Below are positions 18,163-26,909 of a DNA stretch of 64,000 bases, in pieces (the first letter of the stretch is position 1; every line of letters starts with the position of its first letter). Position numbers and translations under genes: made by a program. The notes beneath the pieces are model-generated. The model was not told the origin of the DNA and did no database searches. It worked only from the letters and a program-made list of their open reading frames with translations. Origin of the DNA: Mycobacterium sp. OTB74 (GTDB lineage Bacteria > Actinomycetota > Actinomycetes > Mycobacteriales > Mycobacteriaceae); the NCBI RefSeq assembly GCF_029892685.1, contig NZ_JARXVD010000013.1:1-64000 (forward strand). Reading direction: 5' to 3'.

Positions 18163-18875
18163 TCCATCCACACCACCGACGCCAGCCGTCCGGTCGGAGC
18201 ACCGCGCCGATGGCTGAACAGGTTCGGGTCATCGACAGTGCACCGCGGATCGATATCGATGGACTTGACCCCCGCAGCGGTGAGCTGTCGGGCAATACCG
18301 GCCCGCAGATCGAGTCCGGCAGTGCCGTGCGCGGTGGTGGTCAGGCTGCCGGGCAGCGCGGCCTCCACCTCGTCAGCCATCTCGTAGGGCACCTCATAAT
18401 TGCGGCCGCTGACTGCCGGACCAAGCAGCACCGAGATGTCGGCGACATCGGCACCCATCCGCTGCATGGCCTCAAGCGTGCGCAGCACCACACCCTTGGC
18501 GGCACCAACCCGCCCGGCATGCACGCCGGCCACCACACCGGCTCGTGCATCACCCAGCAGTACCGGCACGCAGTCGGCGGTGATCACCGCCAGCGCGAGC
18601 CCAGGTTTCGTGGTCACCAGAGCGTCGGTGTTGTCGTAGGCTCCCCCGGCTCCAGTTCCGGGGCCTTCAACAACTTCGACATGGTCACCATGTACCTGGT
18701 TCATCCACACCACGTCGGCCACGCCGACACCGATCGCCGTGGCTAGCCGAGATCGGTTGGCGGCCACTGCCTTTGGATCATCGCCGACGTGATCACCGAG
18801 GTTGAACGTGTCGAATGGCGGCTTGGACACCCCACCGGCACGCGTTGTAGTCACCCTGCGGATACGGAAGGTCAC
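18159..18875 (-). CDS. pgeF: PgeF/YfiH, peptidoglycan editing factor family
   Basis: 238 residues of the YfiH/LACC1 family. Motifs include TTRAGGVSKPPFDTFNLGDH at the start, MNQVHGD, ADCVPVLL and GVHAGRVGA, which supply the zinc-binding His and Cys residues. In E. coli the family removes wrongly incorporated L-Ser from peptidoglycan precursors; purine-nucleoside and oxidase activities have also been reported for the family. It lies directly after ftsZ and overlaps yggS by four bases (Rv2149c position). Confidence 0.9.
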   Translation of the reverse strand: MTFRIRRVTTTRAGGVSKPPFDTFNLGDHVGDDPKAVAANRSRLATAIGVGVADVVWMNQVHGDHVEVVEGPGTGAGGAYDNTDALVTTKPGLALAVITADCVPVLLGDARAGVVAGVHAGRVGAAKGVVLRTLEAMQRMGADVADISVLLGPAVSGRNYEVPYEMADEVEAALPGSLTTTAHGTAGLDLRAGIARQLTAAGVKSIDIDPRCTVDDPNLFSHRRGAPTGRLASVVWME

Positions 18876-18909
18876 GAGTCCCAGTGTCCGCGTCCTGCGC
18901 CCACCGTGA

Positions 18910-20091
18910 TCAGTGCTTCATGAAAGGCGGCACGTCGACGTCATCGTCGTCATCACCACCGCCGACCCGCACCGTCACCCCATTGGTCGGAGCCGGAACA
19001 CTGGTCGGATCGGCCGGCGTGAACGCGTTGGTCAACTTGCCGGCGCCGCCTGGTGCAAAGGTCTGGGGCGCGCGATGTGCGCCGCCACCACTCGAGGCCG
19101 GAGCGGTACCGGGAACCGCCTGCGTGACGGGCTTTCGGCCCGGACCGGCCGAATCAAACCCGGCCGCGATGACGGTGACCCGGACCTCGTCGCCGAGCGA
19201 ATCGTCGATGACCGTTCCGAAGATGATGTTCGCCTCGGGGTGCGCGGCTTCCTGCACCAGCGATGCGGCCTCGTTGATCTCGAACAGCCCGAGGTCGCTG
19301 CCACCGGCCACCGACATCAGCACGCCGTGTGCACCGTCCATGGAGGCTTCCAACAGCGGCGAGTTGATCGCGATCTCGGCGGCCTTGAGGGCACGGCCGT
19401 CACCGCGCGCGGCACCGATACCCATCAACGCCGTGCCGGCACTGCTCATGACGCCCTTGACGTCGGCGAAGTCGACGTTGATCAGACCCGGTGTGGTGAT
19501 GAGGTCGGTAATGCCCTGCACACCGTTGAGCAGCACCTCGTCGGCGCTACGGAAGGCATCCATCAGGGAGACCGCGGCGTCGCCCATCTGCAGCAGCCGG
19601 TCGTTCGGGATGACGATCAGGGTGTCGCAGCTTTCGCGCAGCGCCTGGATGCCGGTCTCGGCCTGGTTGGAGCGACGCTTGCCCTCGAACGAGAACGGCC
19701 GGGTCACCACACCGACGGTGAGCGCACCGAGCTTGCGCGAGATGGCCGCCACGACAGGTGCGCCGCCGGTGCCGGTGCCACCGCCTTCACCAGCGGTCAC
19801 GAACACCATGTCGGCGCCGCGCAGCAGTTCCTCGATCTCGTCTTTGGCGTCCTCGGCAGCCTTGCGCCCGACCTCGGGGTCGGCGCCGGCGCCCAGGCCA
19901 CGGGTGGAATCTCGGCCCACGTCCAGCTTGACGTCGGCCTCACTGAGCAGCAGTGCTTGGGCGTCGGTGTTGATGGCGATGAACTCGACGCCACGAAGGC
20001 CCTGTTCGATCATCCGGTTGACGGCGTTGACGCCGCCACCGCCAACGCCGACCACCTTGATCACAGCGAGGTAGTTGTGCGGGGGTGTCAT
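18910..20091 (-). CDS. ftsZ: FtsZ, tubulin-like division GTPase
   Basis: 393 residues from ATG 20091, which has GGGAGGAAG about eight bases upstream; an open extension to 20169 is not needed. The GTP-binding loop is GEGGGTGTG, preceded by VVGVGGGGVNAVNRM at the N-terminus. The T7 catalytic region GLINVDFADVK is present. The C-terminus has a variable linker and an acidic tail ending PPFMKH that binds SepF and FtsW. It polymerises into the Z ring. It has its own upstream region of about 250 bases and is separated from ftsQ, so it is likely transcribed both alone and from ftsQ. Confidence 0.98.
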   Translation of the reverse strand: MTPPHNYLAVIKVVGVGGGGVNAVNRMIEQGLRGVEFIAINTDAQALLLSEADVKLDVGRDSTRGLGAGADPEVGRKAAEDAKDEIEELLRGADMVFVTAGEGGGTGTGGAPVVAAISRKLGALTVGVVTRPFSFEGKRRSNQAETGIQALRESCDTLIVIPNDRLLQMGDAAVSLMDAFRSADEVLLNGVQGITDLITTPGLINVDFADVKGVMSSAGTALMGIGAARGDGRALKAAEIAINSPLLEASMDGAHGVLMSVAGGSDLGLFEINEAASLVQEAAHPEANIIFGTVIDDSLGDEVRVTVIAAGFDSAGPGRKPVTQAVPGTAPASSGGGAHRAPQTFAPGGAGKLTNAFTPADPTSVPAPTNGVTVRVGGGDDDDDVDVPPFMKH

Positions 20092-20186
20092 TGGTCGTCT
20101 TCCTCCCTGGATCGGCCTTTGGAACGGTTGTCCCGAGCGAAATTTCTCGAAATAAACCCTCAACCTCAACCATAGGCTTAGAGTTA

Positions 20187-20192
20187 TGTCAA
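20187..20192 (-). promoter_or_regulatory. TTGACA box upstream of ftsZ
   Basis: A perfect TTGACA on the minus strand 96 bases before the ftsZ ATG, in a locally AT-rich stretch. No good -10 at standard spacing was found (TATGGT lies only 12 bases on), so the promoter is tentative. Confidence 0.35.
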
Positions 20193-20273
20193 GTTGTTCC
20201 GCGCAACCAGAACGGTAGGGTGCCGCCGCGCCGCAATCGCGCAGGCGCGCCGATAGTTCACGCGATTTTTCTG

Positions 20274-20338
20274 CCTGGGCGAGCGGAGCGACGGGGAAAT
20301 AAATGGCCTGGGCGAGCGAAGCGACGGGAAATGTATGG
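20274..20338. repeat. Two tandem copies of a ~33-bp element between ftsZ and ftsQ
   Basis: Copies at 20274-20306 and 20307-20338 share CCTGGGCGAGCG-AGCGACGGG-AAAT and differ by a few bases and one deletion. They abut the ftsQ stop codon. GAGCGAAGCGACGGG-type elements recur in mycobacterial genomes from memory. Confidence 0.8.
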
Positions 20339-20339
20339 G

Positions 20340-21305
20340 CTACTTCACAGTGGGCAGGTCGGGGCTGGACACGTCGTAGATATGCCCCGGTTGGGTCAGC
20401 AGCGCCCCCAGCTTCAGTGCTTTCTCGTCGGTCCGGTCGGTGGTTCCCCAGATGACCTGACGCCCGTCGTTCAGGGTCAAGATCAGCCCGGCCACCGACG
20501 GCGCACCGATCCGCACCACCTGGCTTTCGACCTCCGGACGCAGCGACAACAGCACCTCCAACGCCGCACGCGTCGGCGGGTCCTTGGGGCCCGGCGTATC
20601 GGTGTCCAGATACGGCACGCCCGCCGGCGGCGGCGCGGTCGCGAAGTCGACGCCATCCCTGTCGATCAGGTGCGGCCCGTCCGGAAAGTCCTTGACCGCC
20701 ACCGGAACCCGCTCGACCACCGTGATGCGCAGGGTCGACGGGTACTCGCGCTGCACCCGGGCGCTGGCTACCCGCCTGATGGTGGCGATCCGCTCGGCCA
20801 TCGCATCGGTGTCCACCTGCAAAAGCGGGGTCTCCGGTCGAACGGCCGCGGCCTGCTCGACCTCTTCCTGGCTGATGGCCGCCAATCCGGTGATCACGAC
20901 ATTACGTACCGACATGATCGGGGTGAAATACAGCACCAAACCCAGCGCCACCGCCAACACCGCCACCAGCGCCGACCACATCAGCATCTTCAGCCCTCGG
21001 ATCACACCTCGGGTCGACGTGCGGGCGGCGTCTTGATTACCGTTCGCGCGGCGCTTGGCATCACGACGGGCCTCTTCGAGGGCACGGGACCTGGCCAACG
21101 CAGCGCGGCGCTCTTCACGTTCACGGCGAGCACGGCGGCGCGGGCCCTCGTAATCCGGCTGGCCCGGGTCGTCCTGCGGCGCAGCGGAATCCTCAGTCTC
21201 TTCAGGCTCCTCAGGTTCCTCGGCTCCAGCAGCCTCGTCCACCGCCTCGACCGCTTCAGCCAATTCGGCCGTCTCGGCTTCCGGCGAATCCGACGGTTCG
21301 GTCAC
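20340..21305 (-). CDS. ftsQ: FtsQ, divisome membrane protein
   Basis: 321 residues. A long acidic then basic cytoplasmic N-terminus (1-100) leads to one membrane helix (about 112-130), then the POTRA domain (MSVRNVVITGLAAISQEEVEQAA) and the FtsQ/DivIB domain (VQREYPSTLRITVVERVPVA). FtsQ links early and late divisome parts through FtsB and FtsL. The GTG start overlaps the murC stop as GTGA. Confidence 0.95.
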   Translation of the reverse strand: MTEPSDSPEAETAELAEAVEAVDEAAGAEEPEEPEETEDSAAPQDDPGQPDYEGPRRRARREREERRAALARSRALEEARRDAKRRANGNQDAARTSTRGVIRGLKMLMWSALVAVLAVALGLVLYFTPIMSVRNVVITGLAAISQEEVEQAAAVRPETPLLQVDTDAMAERIATIRRVASARVQREYPSTLRITVVERVPVAVKDFPDGPHLIDRDGVDFATAPPPAGVPYLDTDTPGPKDPPTRAALEVLLSLRPEVESQVVRIGAPSVAGLILTLNDGRQVIWGTTDRTDEKALKLGALLTQPGHIYDVSSPDLPTVK

Positions 21306-22750
21306 GACAATCCCGGCCGCCCCGGGGCGGCCCGATTCGCCTTGGCCTGCAGCGCCGTCAAGATTTCCCGCCCCAGCAAGGTGACGTCACCGGCGCCCAT
21401 GGTGACGATGACGTCACCAGGACCGGCCTTCGCGGCCACCCGTTCGGCGACCGCCGAAAAGTCGGGTATGTACTGCACTGGGGCACTGACATGTTCGACG
21501 ATGCTGGCGCCACTGACCCCTGGCATCGGCGCCTCGCGCGCCGCATACACGTCGAGCACGAAGACCTCGTCGGCCCGGTCCAGAGCCTTGCCGAACTCCG
21601 AGGCGAAAGCCTTTGTCCGCGAATACAAGTGCGGCTGAAAAACCACTATCGACCGGGATGTTCCAGCCACCGCCCGCAGCGCTTCCAGAGTGGCCCGAAC
21701 CTCGGTGGGGTGATGCGCGTAGTCGTCGAAAACCCTTACCCCGTAAGCGGTTCCGACCGCCTCGAAGCGGCGGCGGACGCCCTCGAAGTTTGTCAGTCCG
21801 TCCAACACCCGCTCCGGATCGGCCCCAACTTCGCGCGCGGCCAACAGCGCGGCCAGTGCGTTGAGCGCCATGTGCCGACCCGGCACCGACAACCGCATGC
21901 CGCGCTGGTGGGGTTCGCCGGCCAACTGAATGGCCGCCACCCCGCCGGTCCCCTGCTGCTGCCAGGTCAGCAGTCTGGCCTCCAGATCGGTGCGCTGGCC
22001 GCTGCCATAACGCAGCACCCGCACGCCCTTGCCTGCAGAACGCTGCGCCAGCGCCTCACCACCCGGATCGTCGGCACACACCACCAATGCACCGCCCGGA
22101 CGAATCCGCGCCACAAACTCGTCGAACACTGCGGTGTACGCCTCGACGCTGCCGAAATGGTCCAGATGGTCGGCCTCGATGTTGGTCACCACGGCCACGT
22201 CTGGGGTGTACTCCAACAGCGAGCCATCGCTCTCGTCGGCCTCGGCAACGAAACAGGGACCGCTGCCGTGATGCGCGTTGGTGCCGGCCTCCCCGAGGTC
22301 CCCACCGACTGCGAAAGACGGGTCAAAACCGTTGTGCTGCAACGCCACAATCGCCATGGAGGTGGTCGTCGTCTTACCGTGGGTGCCGGTTACCAGCACC
22401 GTTCGGTAGCCGTTCATCAACTTGGCCAGAACCACCGGCCGCATGATCACCGGGATGCCGCGCCGGCGCGCCTCCACCAGCTCCGGGTTGTCCTTCGGGA
22501 TGGCGGCATGGGTGCTCACCACGACGGTCGGTCCGCCCGGCAGCATGTCCAGCGACGACGCGTCATGGCCGATCCGGATCGATGCGCCGCGGGCCCGCAA
22601 CGCCACCACCCCGCGGGATTCCTTGGCATCCGATCCGGACACCTGCCCACCCCGGTCAAGCAGTATCCGGGCGATACCTGACATCCCGGCACCACCGATG
22701 CCGACCATGTGCACCTGAGCCAGTTCGGGTGGCAACTGATTGGTGCTCAT
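21302..22750 (-). CDS. murC: MurC, UDP-MurNAc L-alanine ligase
   Basis: 482 residues. N-terminal UDP-binding motif HMVGIGGAGMSGIARIL, ATP loop GTHGKTTT (about 119-126), and the Mur ligase middle and C-terminal domains (EADESDGSLL, FDDYAHHPTEV). It adds L-Ala to UDP-MurNAc, the first step of stem-peptide assembly. Its ATG overlaps the murG stop as ATGA, and its stop overlaps ftsQ. MurE and MurF are nearby in the window; MurD is not. Confidence 0.97.
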   Translation of the reverse strand: MSTNQLPPELAQVHMVGIGGAGMSGIARILLDRGGQVSGSDAKESRGVVALRARGASIRIGHDASSLDMLPGGPTVVVSTHAAIPKDNPELVEARRRGIPVIMRPVVLAKLMNGYRTVLVTGTHGKTTTTSMAIVALQHNGFDPSFAVGGDLGEAGTNAHHGSGPCFVAEADESDGSLLEYTPDVAVVTNIEADHLDHFGSVEAYTAVFDEFVARIRPGGALVVCADDPGGEALAQRSAGKGVRVLRYGSGQRTDLEARLLTWQQQGTGGVAAIQLAGEPHQRGMRLSVPGRHMALNALAALLAAREVGADPERVLDGLTNFEGVRRRFEAVGTAYGVRVFDDYAHHPTEVRATLEALRAVAGTSRSIVVFQPHLYSRTKAFASEFGKALDRADEVFVLDVYAAREAPMPGVSGASIVEHVSAPVQYIPDFSAVAERVAAKAGPGDVIVTMGAGDVTLLGREILTALQAKANRAAPGRPGLS

Positions 22751-23910
22751 CGGGCGCCCGCCGCATGTGCAGCTTCAGCCGCGACGTCGAGCGCAACCTG
22801 CGCCACCCGCCGGGCGGCGTCGCGATGTCCGGCCCGGGAGGCCGCGGCGGTCATCTTGTCCAGTTCGGCAGAGTCACCAAGGAGCGCACCGACCGTGCCG
22901 GCGACGTACTGCGGGGTGAGGTCGGCGTCGTCGACCAGCAGGCCGCCGCCGGCGTTCACCACCGGCAATGCGTTGAGCCGCTGCTCGCCATTGCCGATCG
23001 GCAGCGGAACATAAACCGCAGGCAGACCGACTGCCGTGACCTCGGCGACCGTCATCGCCCCAGACCTGCAGATGGCCAAATCAGCTGTGGCATAAGCCAG
23101 ATCCATTCGGTCCAGGTACGGCACCCCCACGTATGGCGGGGCACCGGGTGCCGGGTCGGGCAAATCCAGAGTGTTCTTGCGGCCATAGGCATGAAGCACC
23201 GAAATACCTTGTGCAGCAAGCCTTTCAGCGGCTCCGGAAACGGCCCGGTTGAGCGACTGGGCACCCTGCGAGCCGCCGAACACCAACAACACGCGGGCAT
23301 CGTCGCCGAAACCGAAGAACTCACGGGCCTGCGCCCGCAGCGCGGCCCGGTCCAGAGCAGTGATCGATTCGCGCACGGGAATGCCCACCACCTCGCTGCC
23401 TTTGAGCCCGGAGTCCGGCACCGCGGCCAGCACCCGGCGCGCCGAGTGGGCGCCGACTCGGTTGGCCCAGCCGGCACTGGCGTTGGCCTCATGCACCACC
23501 ACCGGGACAGCGCGACGACGCAGCCCGCCACGTGCGGCCAGATAAGCAGGCAGCGACACATACCCGCCGAATCCGACAATGACATCGGCCTGCACTGCAT
23601 CGAGTACTCCGCGGGTCTCGCGCACCGCGGAGCGCACCCGCAGCGGGAGCCGGGCCAAATCCGCAGAAGGCTTGCGCGGCAACGGAACCGGAGTAATCAA
23701 TTGCAGATCGTAGCCACGCTCCGGCACCAGCCTGGTTTCCAAACCGCGGGAAGTGCCCAGCGCGGTGATCCGAACATCGGGCCGCAGTGACACCAGGGCG
23801 TCAGCCACCGCCATCGCGGGCTCGATATGACCTGCTGTGCCACCGCCGGCTAGGACCACCGAGATATTACGAGTTCTCCCGTCGCTCAGCTCGCCTCGGC
23901 CCGAACTCAC
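22747..23910 (-). CDS. murG: MurG, lipid II-forming GlcNAc transferase
   Basis: 387 residues from GTG 23910, supported by AGGA six bases upstream; the reading frame stays open to 24108 but this would lie deep inside ftsW. Motifs: VVLAGGGTAGHIEPAMA at the N-terminus, GFGGYVSLPAYLAA, VFGGSQGAQSLN and LAICRSGAMTVAEV. It transfers GlcNAc from UDP-GlcNAc to lipid I on the inner membrane face (GT28 family). The gene lies between ftsW (13 bases) and murC (ATGA overlap). Confidence 0.96.
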   Translation of the reverse strand: MSSGRGELSDGRTRNISVVLAGGGTAGHIEPAMAVADALVSLRPDVRITALGTSRGLETRLVPERGYDLQLITPVPLPRKPSADLARLPLRVRSAVRETRGVLDAVQADVIVGFGGYVSLPAYLAARGGLRRRAVPVVVHEANASAGWANRVGAHSARRVLAAVPDSGLKGSEVVGIPVRESITALDRAALRAQAREFFGFGDDARVLLVFGGSQGAQSLNRAVSGAAERLAAQGISVLHAYGRKNTLDLPDPAPGAPPYVGVPYLDRMDLAYATADLAICRSGAMTVAEVTAVGLPAVYVPLPIGNGEQRLNALPVVNAGGGLLVDDADLTPQYVAGTVGALLGDSAELDKMTAAASRAGHRDAARRVAQVALDVAAEAAHAAGAR

Positions 23911-23923
23911 ACCCAATCCTGAC

Positions 23924-25657
23924 TCACCCGTACCGATGACCTTCCACTGCGCGGACCCTCCGGTCCGACATACGAGGGTCACGTCGTTGTTGACTCTGAC
24001 GGTCACCATTTTGCCTTGCGCGCCGTCCCGCCCCGTCGGCCGGTATGGACTTACCTCGGCCGTGGTCCGATGCGGCGGCGCGGCCGTACCGCACCGGCAC
24101 GTCGACACGGTGCTGACGGGCCGGCACGTTGCTCTTCGCCGGCCTGCCCCGCTTGTTCGCGTTTGCCGCTTTGGCGGTCTTGGTCCCCTTGGCCGGCTGA
24201 TCGCGTTTGCGCTGGGCCGGGACGCCGGGCCGGGCAGCCTTGGCGGCTTTGGACCGCAACCGGTCGCGCGCGGACTCCAGCCGCGTCGGAGAGTAGGGCT
24301 CGGGCAACGGCAGCCGCAGCAGGCGGTTCATCCGATCGTCGCGACCGGCCCGTAGCGCAGCCACCGCCTCGGGCTCGTGCCGGGCCGCGTTGGCGATCAA
24401 GCCGATCAGTAGAAGCGTGGTGGCAGTCGCGGTGCCACCAGCTGATATCAGCGGCAGCTGGATGCCGGTGACCGGCAGCAGGCCGAGCACGTAGCCGACG
24501 TTGATGAACACCTGACCGACCACCCACAGCGTCGTCGTGGCGGTCAGCAACCGCAGGAACGGATCTGCTGAGCGGCGCGCAATGCGCATGCCGGTGTAGG
24601 CGAACAAGCCGAACAGACACAGCATGCCCAGTGCCCCGACGAACCCCAGTTCCTCGCCGATGATCGCGAAAATGAAGTCGTTGTGCGCGTTGGGCAGATA
24701 GTTGAACTTGGCTGTGCCCTGGCCCAGTCCGTCGCCGAACATGCCGCCATTGGCCAACGCGTACTTCGCCTGACGGGACTGGTAGCCGGTGCCGAGCAGA
24801 TCAGCGTCCGGGCTCAGCCAGGCCCGCACCCGGTCCGACCGGTAGCCCGCCGAAACCGCCAGGACGGCGCCGGCCGCCATGGCTGCCAACAGTGAGGTGA
24901 CGAAGACCCGCAGCGACAGGCCCGCGTACCAGAGCAACCCGAGCAGGATGATGCAGACCGACACCGTCTGCCCCAGGTCCGGTTCGGCCACGATCAGCCC
25001 GAGAGCGAGCACCGCGGCGGGCACCAGCGGAATCAACAGTTGCTTCAAGCTCGCGTGTTCCGCTCGGCGGCTGGCCAGCAGGTGAGCGCCCCAGATAGCG
25101 AATGCGATCTTCGTCAGCTCGGAGGGCTGCATGGAGAAACCCGCAACGACGAACCAACCACGAGCGCCGTTGGACAGGTGACCGATACCGGGAACCAGCA
25201 CCAGCGCCACCAGGACGAGGCTGACCATGAATGCCGGCAACGCCATCCGGCGCATGAACGCGATGGGCAGCCGCAAGGCCACGTAGAAGGCGACCAGCCC
25301 GATGGCCGTCCACAACACCTGCTTGGCGAAGATGGTCCAGGGCGAGCCGTCCTCGTCATATGAGTGCACACCCGATGCCGAGAGCACCATGGTCAGTCCG
25401 AGCGTGACCAGCAGCGCCGCCACCGCGATCACCAGATGGAACGACGTCATAGGACGTCCGAGCCAGGCTCCGATGCGGGCCCGCGGCCCGATTCGGTCGG
25501 CTGCGACGGCTGTGATCCTGTCTGACTTATCGGCTTTGTTGGCTTGTTCGGCTCTGTCAGCGACGACCGAGGAATCAGCGTCCGTGGCACCGGCCGCGGC
25601 GCTGTCGTCGAGCGCGACGTCTTTGCGGCGACGCAGTTTGGCAAGGATTTCTGACAT
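23924..25657 (-). CDS. ftsW: FtsW, SEDS peptidoglycan glycosyltransferase of the septum
   Basis: 577 residues with about ten membrane segments (about 70-440). The SEDS signature is visible: PSELTKIAFAIWGAHLLA, then AEPDLGQ with the conserved Asp, and a GNGG-type region reading ALANGGMFGDGLGQGTAKFNYLPNAHNDFIFAIIGEELGF. The N-terminus (1-68) and C-terminus (about 440-577) are long, charged and cytoplasmic; the Lys/Arg-rich C-terminal tail is a mycobacterial trait. It polymerises glycan with PbpB at the septum. It directly follows mraY after only 172 bases, where murD would be expected. Confidence 0.96.
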   Translation of the reverse strand: MSEILAKLRRRKDVALDDSAAAGATDADSSVVADRAEQANKADKSDRITAVAADRIGPRARIGAWLGRPMTSFHLVIAVAALLVTLGLTMVLSASGVHSYDEDGSPWTIFAKQVLWTAIGLVAFYVALRLPIAFMRRMALPAFMVSLVLVALVLVPGIGHLSNGARGWFVVAGFSMQPSELTKIAFAIWGAHLLASRRAEHASLKQLLIPLVPAAVLALGLIVAEPDLGQTVSVCIILLGLLWYAGLSLRVFVTSLLAAMAAGAVLAVSAGYRSDRVRAWLSPDADLLGTGYQSRQAKYALANGGMFGDGLGQGTAKFNYLPNAHNDFIFAIIGEELGFVGALGMLCLFGLFAYTGMRIARRSADPFLRLLTATTTLWVVGQVFINVGYVLGLLPVTGIQLPLISAGGTATATTLLLIGLIANAARHEPEAVAALRAGRDDRMNRLLRLPLPEPYSPTRLESARDRLRSKAAKAARPGVPAQRKRDQPAKGTKTAKAANANKRGRPAKSNVPARQHRVDVPVRYGRAAASDHGRGKSIPADGAGRRARQNGDRQSQQRRDPRMSDRRVRAVEGHRYG

Positions 25658-25829
25658 GCGACTACCGAACCTCGTTATTCACACGAGTAACAGCAGTCAC
25701 ATCTGACCCAGTTATCCCTTCCACCCCAGAATCCTCCCCCGTCATCCGCGCAGCACGCGGCACATCCAGCGCGTGTCGCGAGAATGACCGGATCGCCGCG
25801 ATCAAACCCGCGGCGCGCTCCGCCGTGGG
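25658..25829 (-). other. mraY-ftsW gap where murD is missing
   Basis: 172 bases. After the mraY stop the same frame stays open for 55 codons up to a TAG just before ftsW; the first half has coding-like GC-rich third positions. It contains AERAAGLIAAIR, faintly like the end of mycobacterial MurD as I recall it (ADRGEAFAAAVR). No Mur ligase ATP loop or other MurD motif fits in so short a space. Confidence 0.6.
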
Positions 25830-26909
25830 TCAGCGACCGCCGGACGAGAGCCATTCGCTGTAGAACAGGGCCACTCCCAGGCCACAGGCAATGGCTGTCA
25901 GCAGCCAGAATCGGATGATCACCGTGGTCTCGGCCCACCCGGCCAACTCGAAATGGTGATGGAACGGCGCCATGCGAAACACCCGGCGGCCTGTCGTGCG
26001 GAAGGCCAGAATCTGCACCACCACCGAGACGACCTCGGCCACGAACAGCGCACCCAGCACCACGGCCAGCGTCTCTGTGCGACTGGTAACCGACAGGCCG
26101 GCGATGACGCCGCCGAGCGCCAGGGACCCGGTATCGCCCATGAAAATCTTGGCCGGCGCGGCATTCCACCACAGGAAGCCGATGCACGCACCGGCGGTGG
26201 CCGCAGCCACCAACGCCAGATCAAGCGGGTCGCGCACGTTGTAGCAGCCCGGCAGTGGATTGGTCGCGCAGGCGTTCCGGTACTGCCAGAAGGTGATCAA
26301 CACGTACGCGGCACTGACCATCGCCATGGCGCCGGCGGCCAGGCCGTCCAGGCCGTCGGTGAAGTTCACCGCGTTGGACCAGGCGCTGACCAGGATCACC
26401 ACGAACAACACGAACAGCAGCGGCCCGAGCGTCACCGTCGCGATCTCACGCACATAGGACAGCCCGGCGCTTCCGGGCGTCAGCCCGTACTCGTTCCGGA
26501 ACTGAAGCACCAGCACACCGAACAGCACCGCGGCCACCAGCTGCCCGACTGTCTTGGCGGTCTTGTTCAGACCCAGATTGCGGGCCCGACGGATTTTGAT
26601 CAGGTCGTCGATGAAGCCGACCCCGCCCAGCGCAGTGGCCAGTCCCAGCACCAACAGGCCCGATGCCGACGGTCCTTCGCCGCCCACCAGCAGTCCGACC
26701 ACATGGGTACCCAGATAGCCGGCCCACATGCCGGTCACGATGGCCACGCCGCCCATCGACGGGGTGCCGCGTTTCTTCTGGTGGCTGGCCGGACCGTCTT
26801 CGCGGATCTCGTGTCCAAAGCCCCTGCGGGTGAACAGCCGGATGAGCACCGGCGTCAGGACGATCGACACCGCCAGCGCAATACCGACGGCGAACAGAAT
26901 CTGGATCAC
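25830..26909 (-). CDS. mraY: MraY (MurX), phospho-MurNAc-pentapeptide translocase
   Basis: 359 residues, ten membrane helices. Motifs: PSMGGVAIVTG, FIDDLIK (catalytic Asp pair), NAVNFTDGLDGLAAG and the C-terminal APFHHHFEL with its three His. It makes lipid I from UDP-MurNAc-pentapeptide and decaprenyl phosphate. Its ATG overlaps the murF stop as ATGA. Confidence 0.97.
   Translation of the reverse strand: MIQILFAVGIALAVSIVLTPVLIRLFTRRGFGHEIREDGPASHQKKRGTPSMGGVAIVTGMWAGYLGTHVVGLLVGGEGPSASGLLVLGLATALGGVGFIDDLIKIRRARNLGLNKTAKTVGQLVAAVLFGVLVLQFRNEYGLTPGSAGLSYVREIATVTLGPLLFVLFVVILVSAWSNAVNFTDGLDGLAAGAMAMVSAAYVLITFWQYRNACATNPLPGCYNVRDPLDLALVAAATAGACIGFLWWNAAPAKIFMGDTGSLALGGVIAGLSVTSRTETLAVVLGALFVAEVVSVVVQILAFRTTGRRVFRMAPFHHHFELAGWAETTVIIRFWLLTAIACGLGVALFYSEWLSSGGR

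Noticed and set aside
18913..20175. 420-codon open frame opposite ftsZ, and similar long frames opposite murC, murG, mraY and aroG
   Set aside because: High third-position GC creates long antisense frames; their translations are His/Arg/Gln-rich and unlike real proteins.
25675..26187. Open frame across the end of mraY considered as a murD candidate
   Set aside because: It lacks the Mur ligase ATP loop and reads as a shifted frame of mraY.
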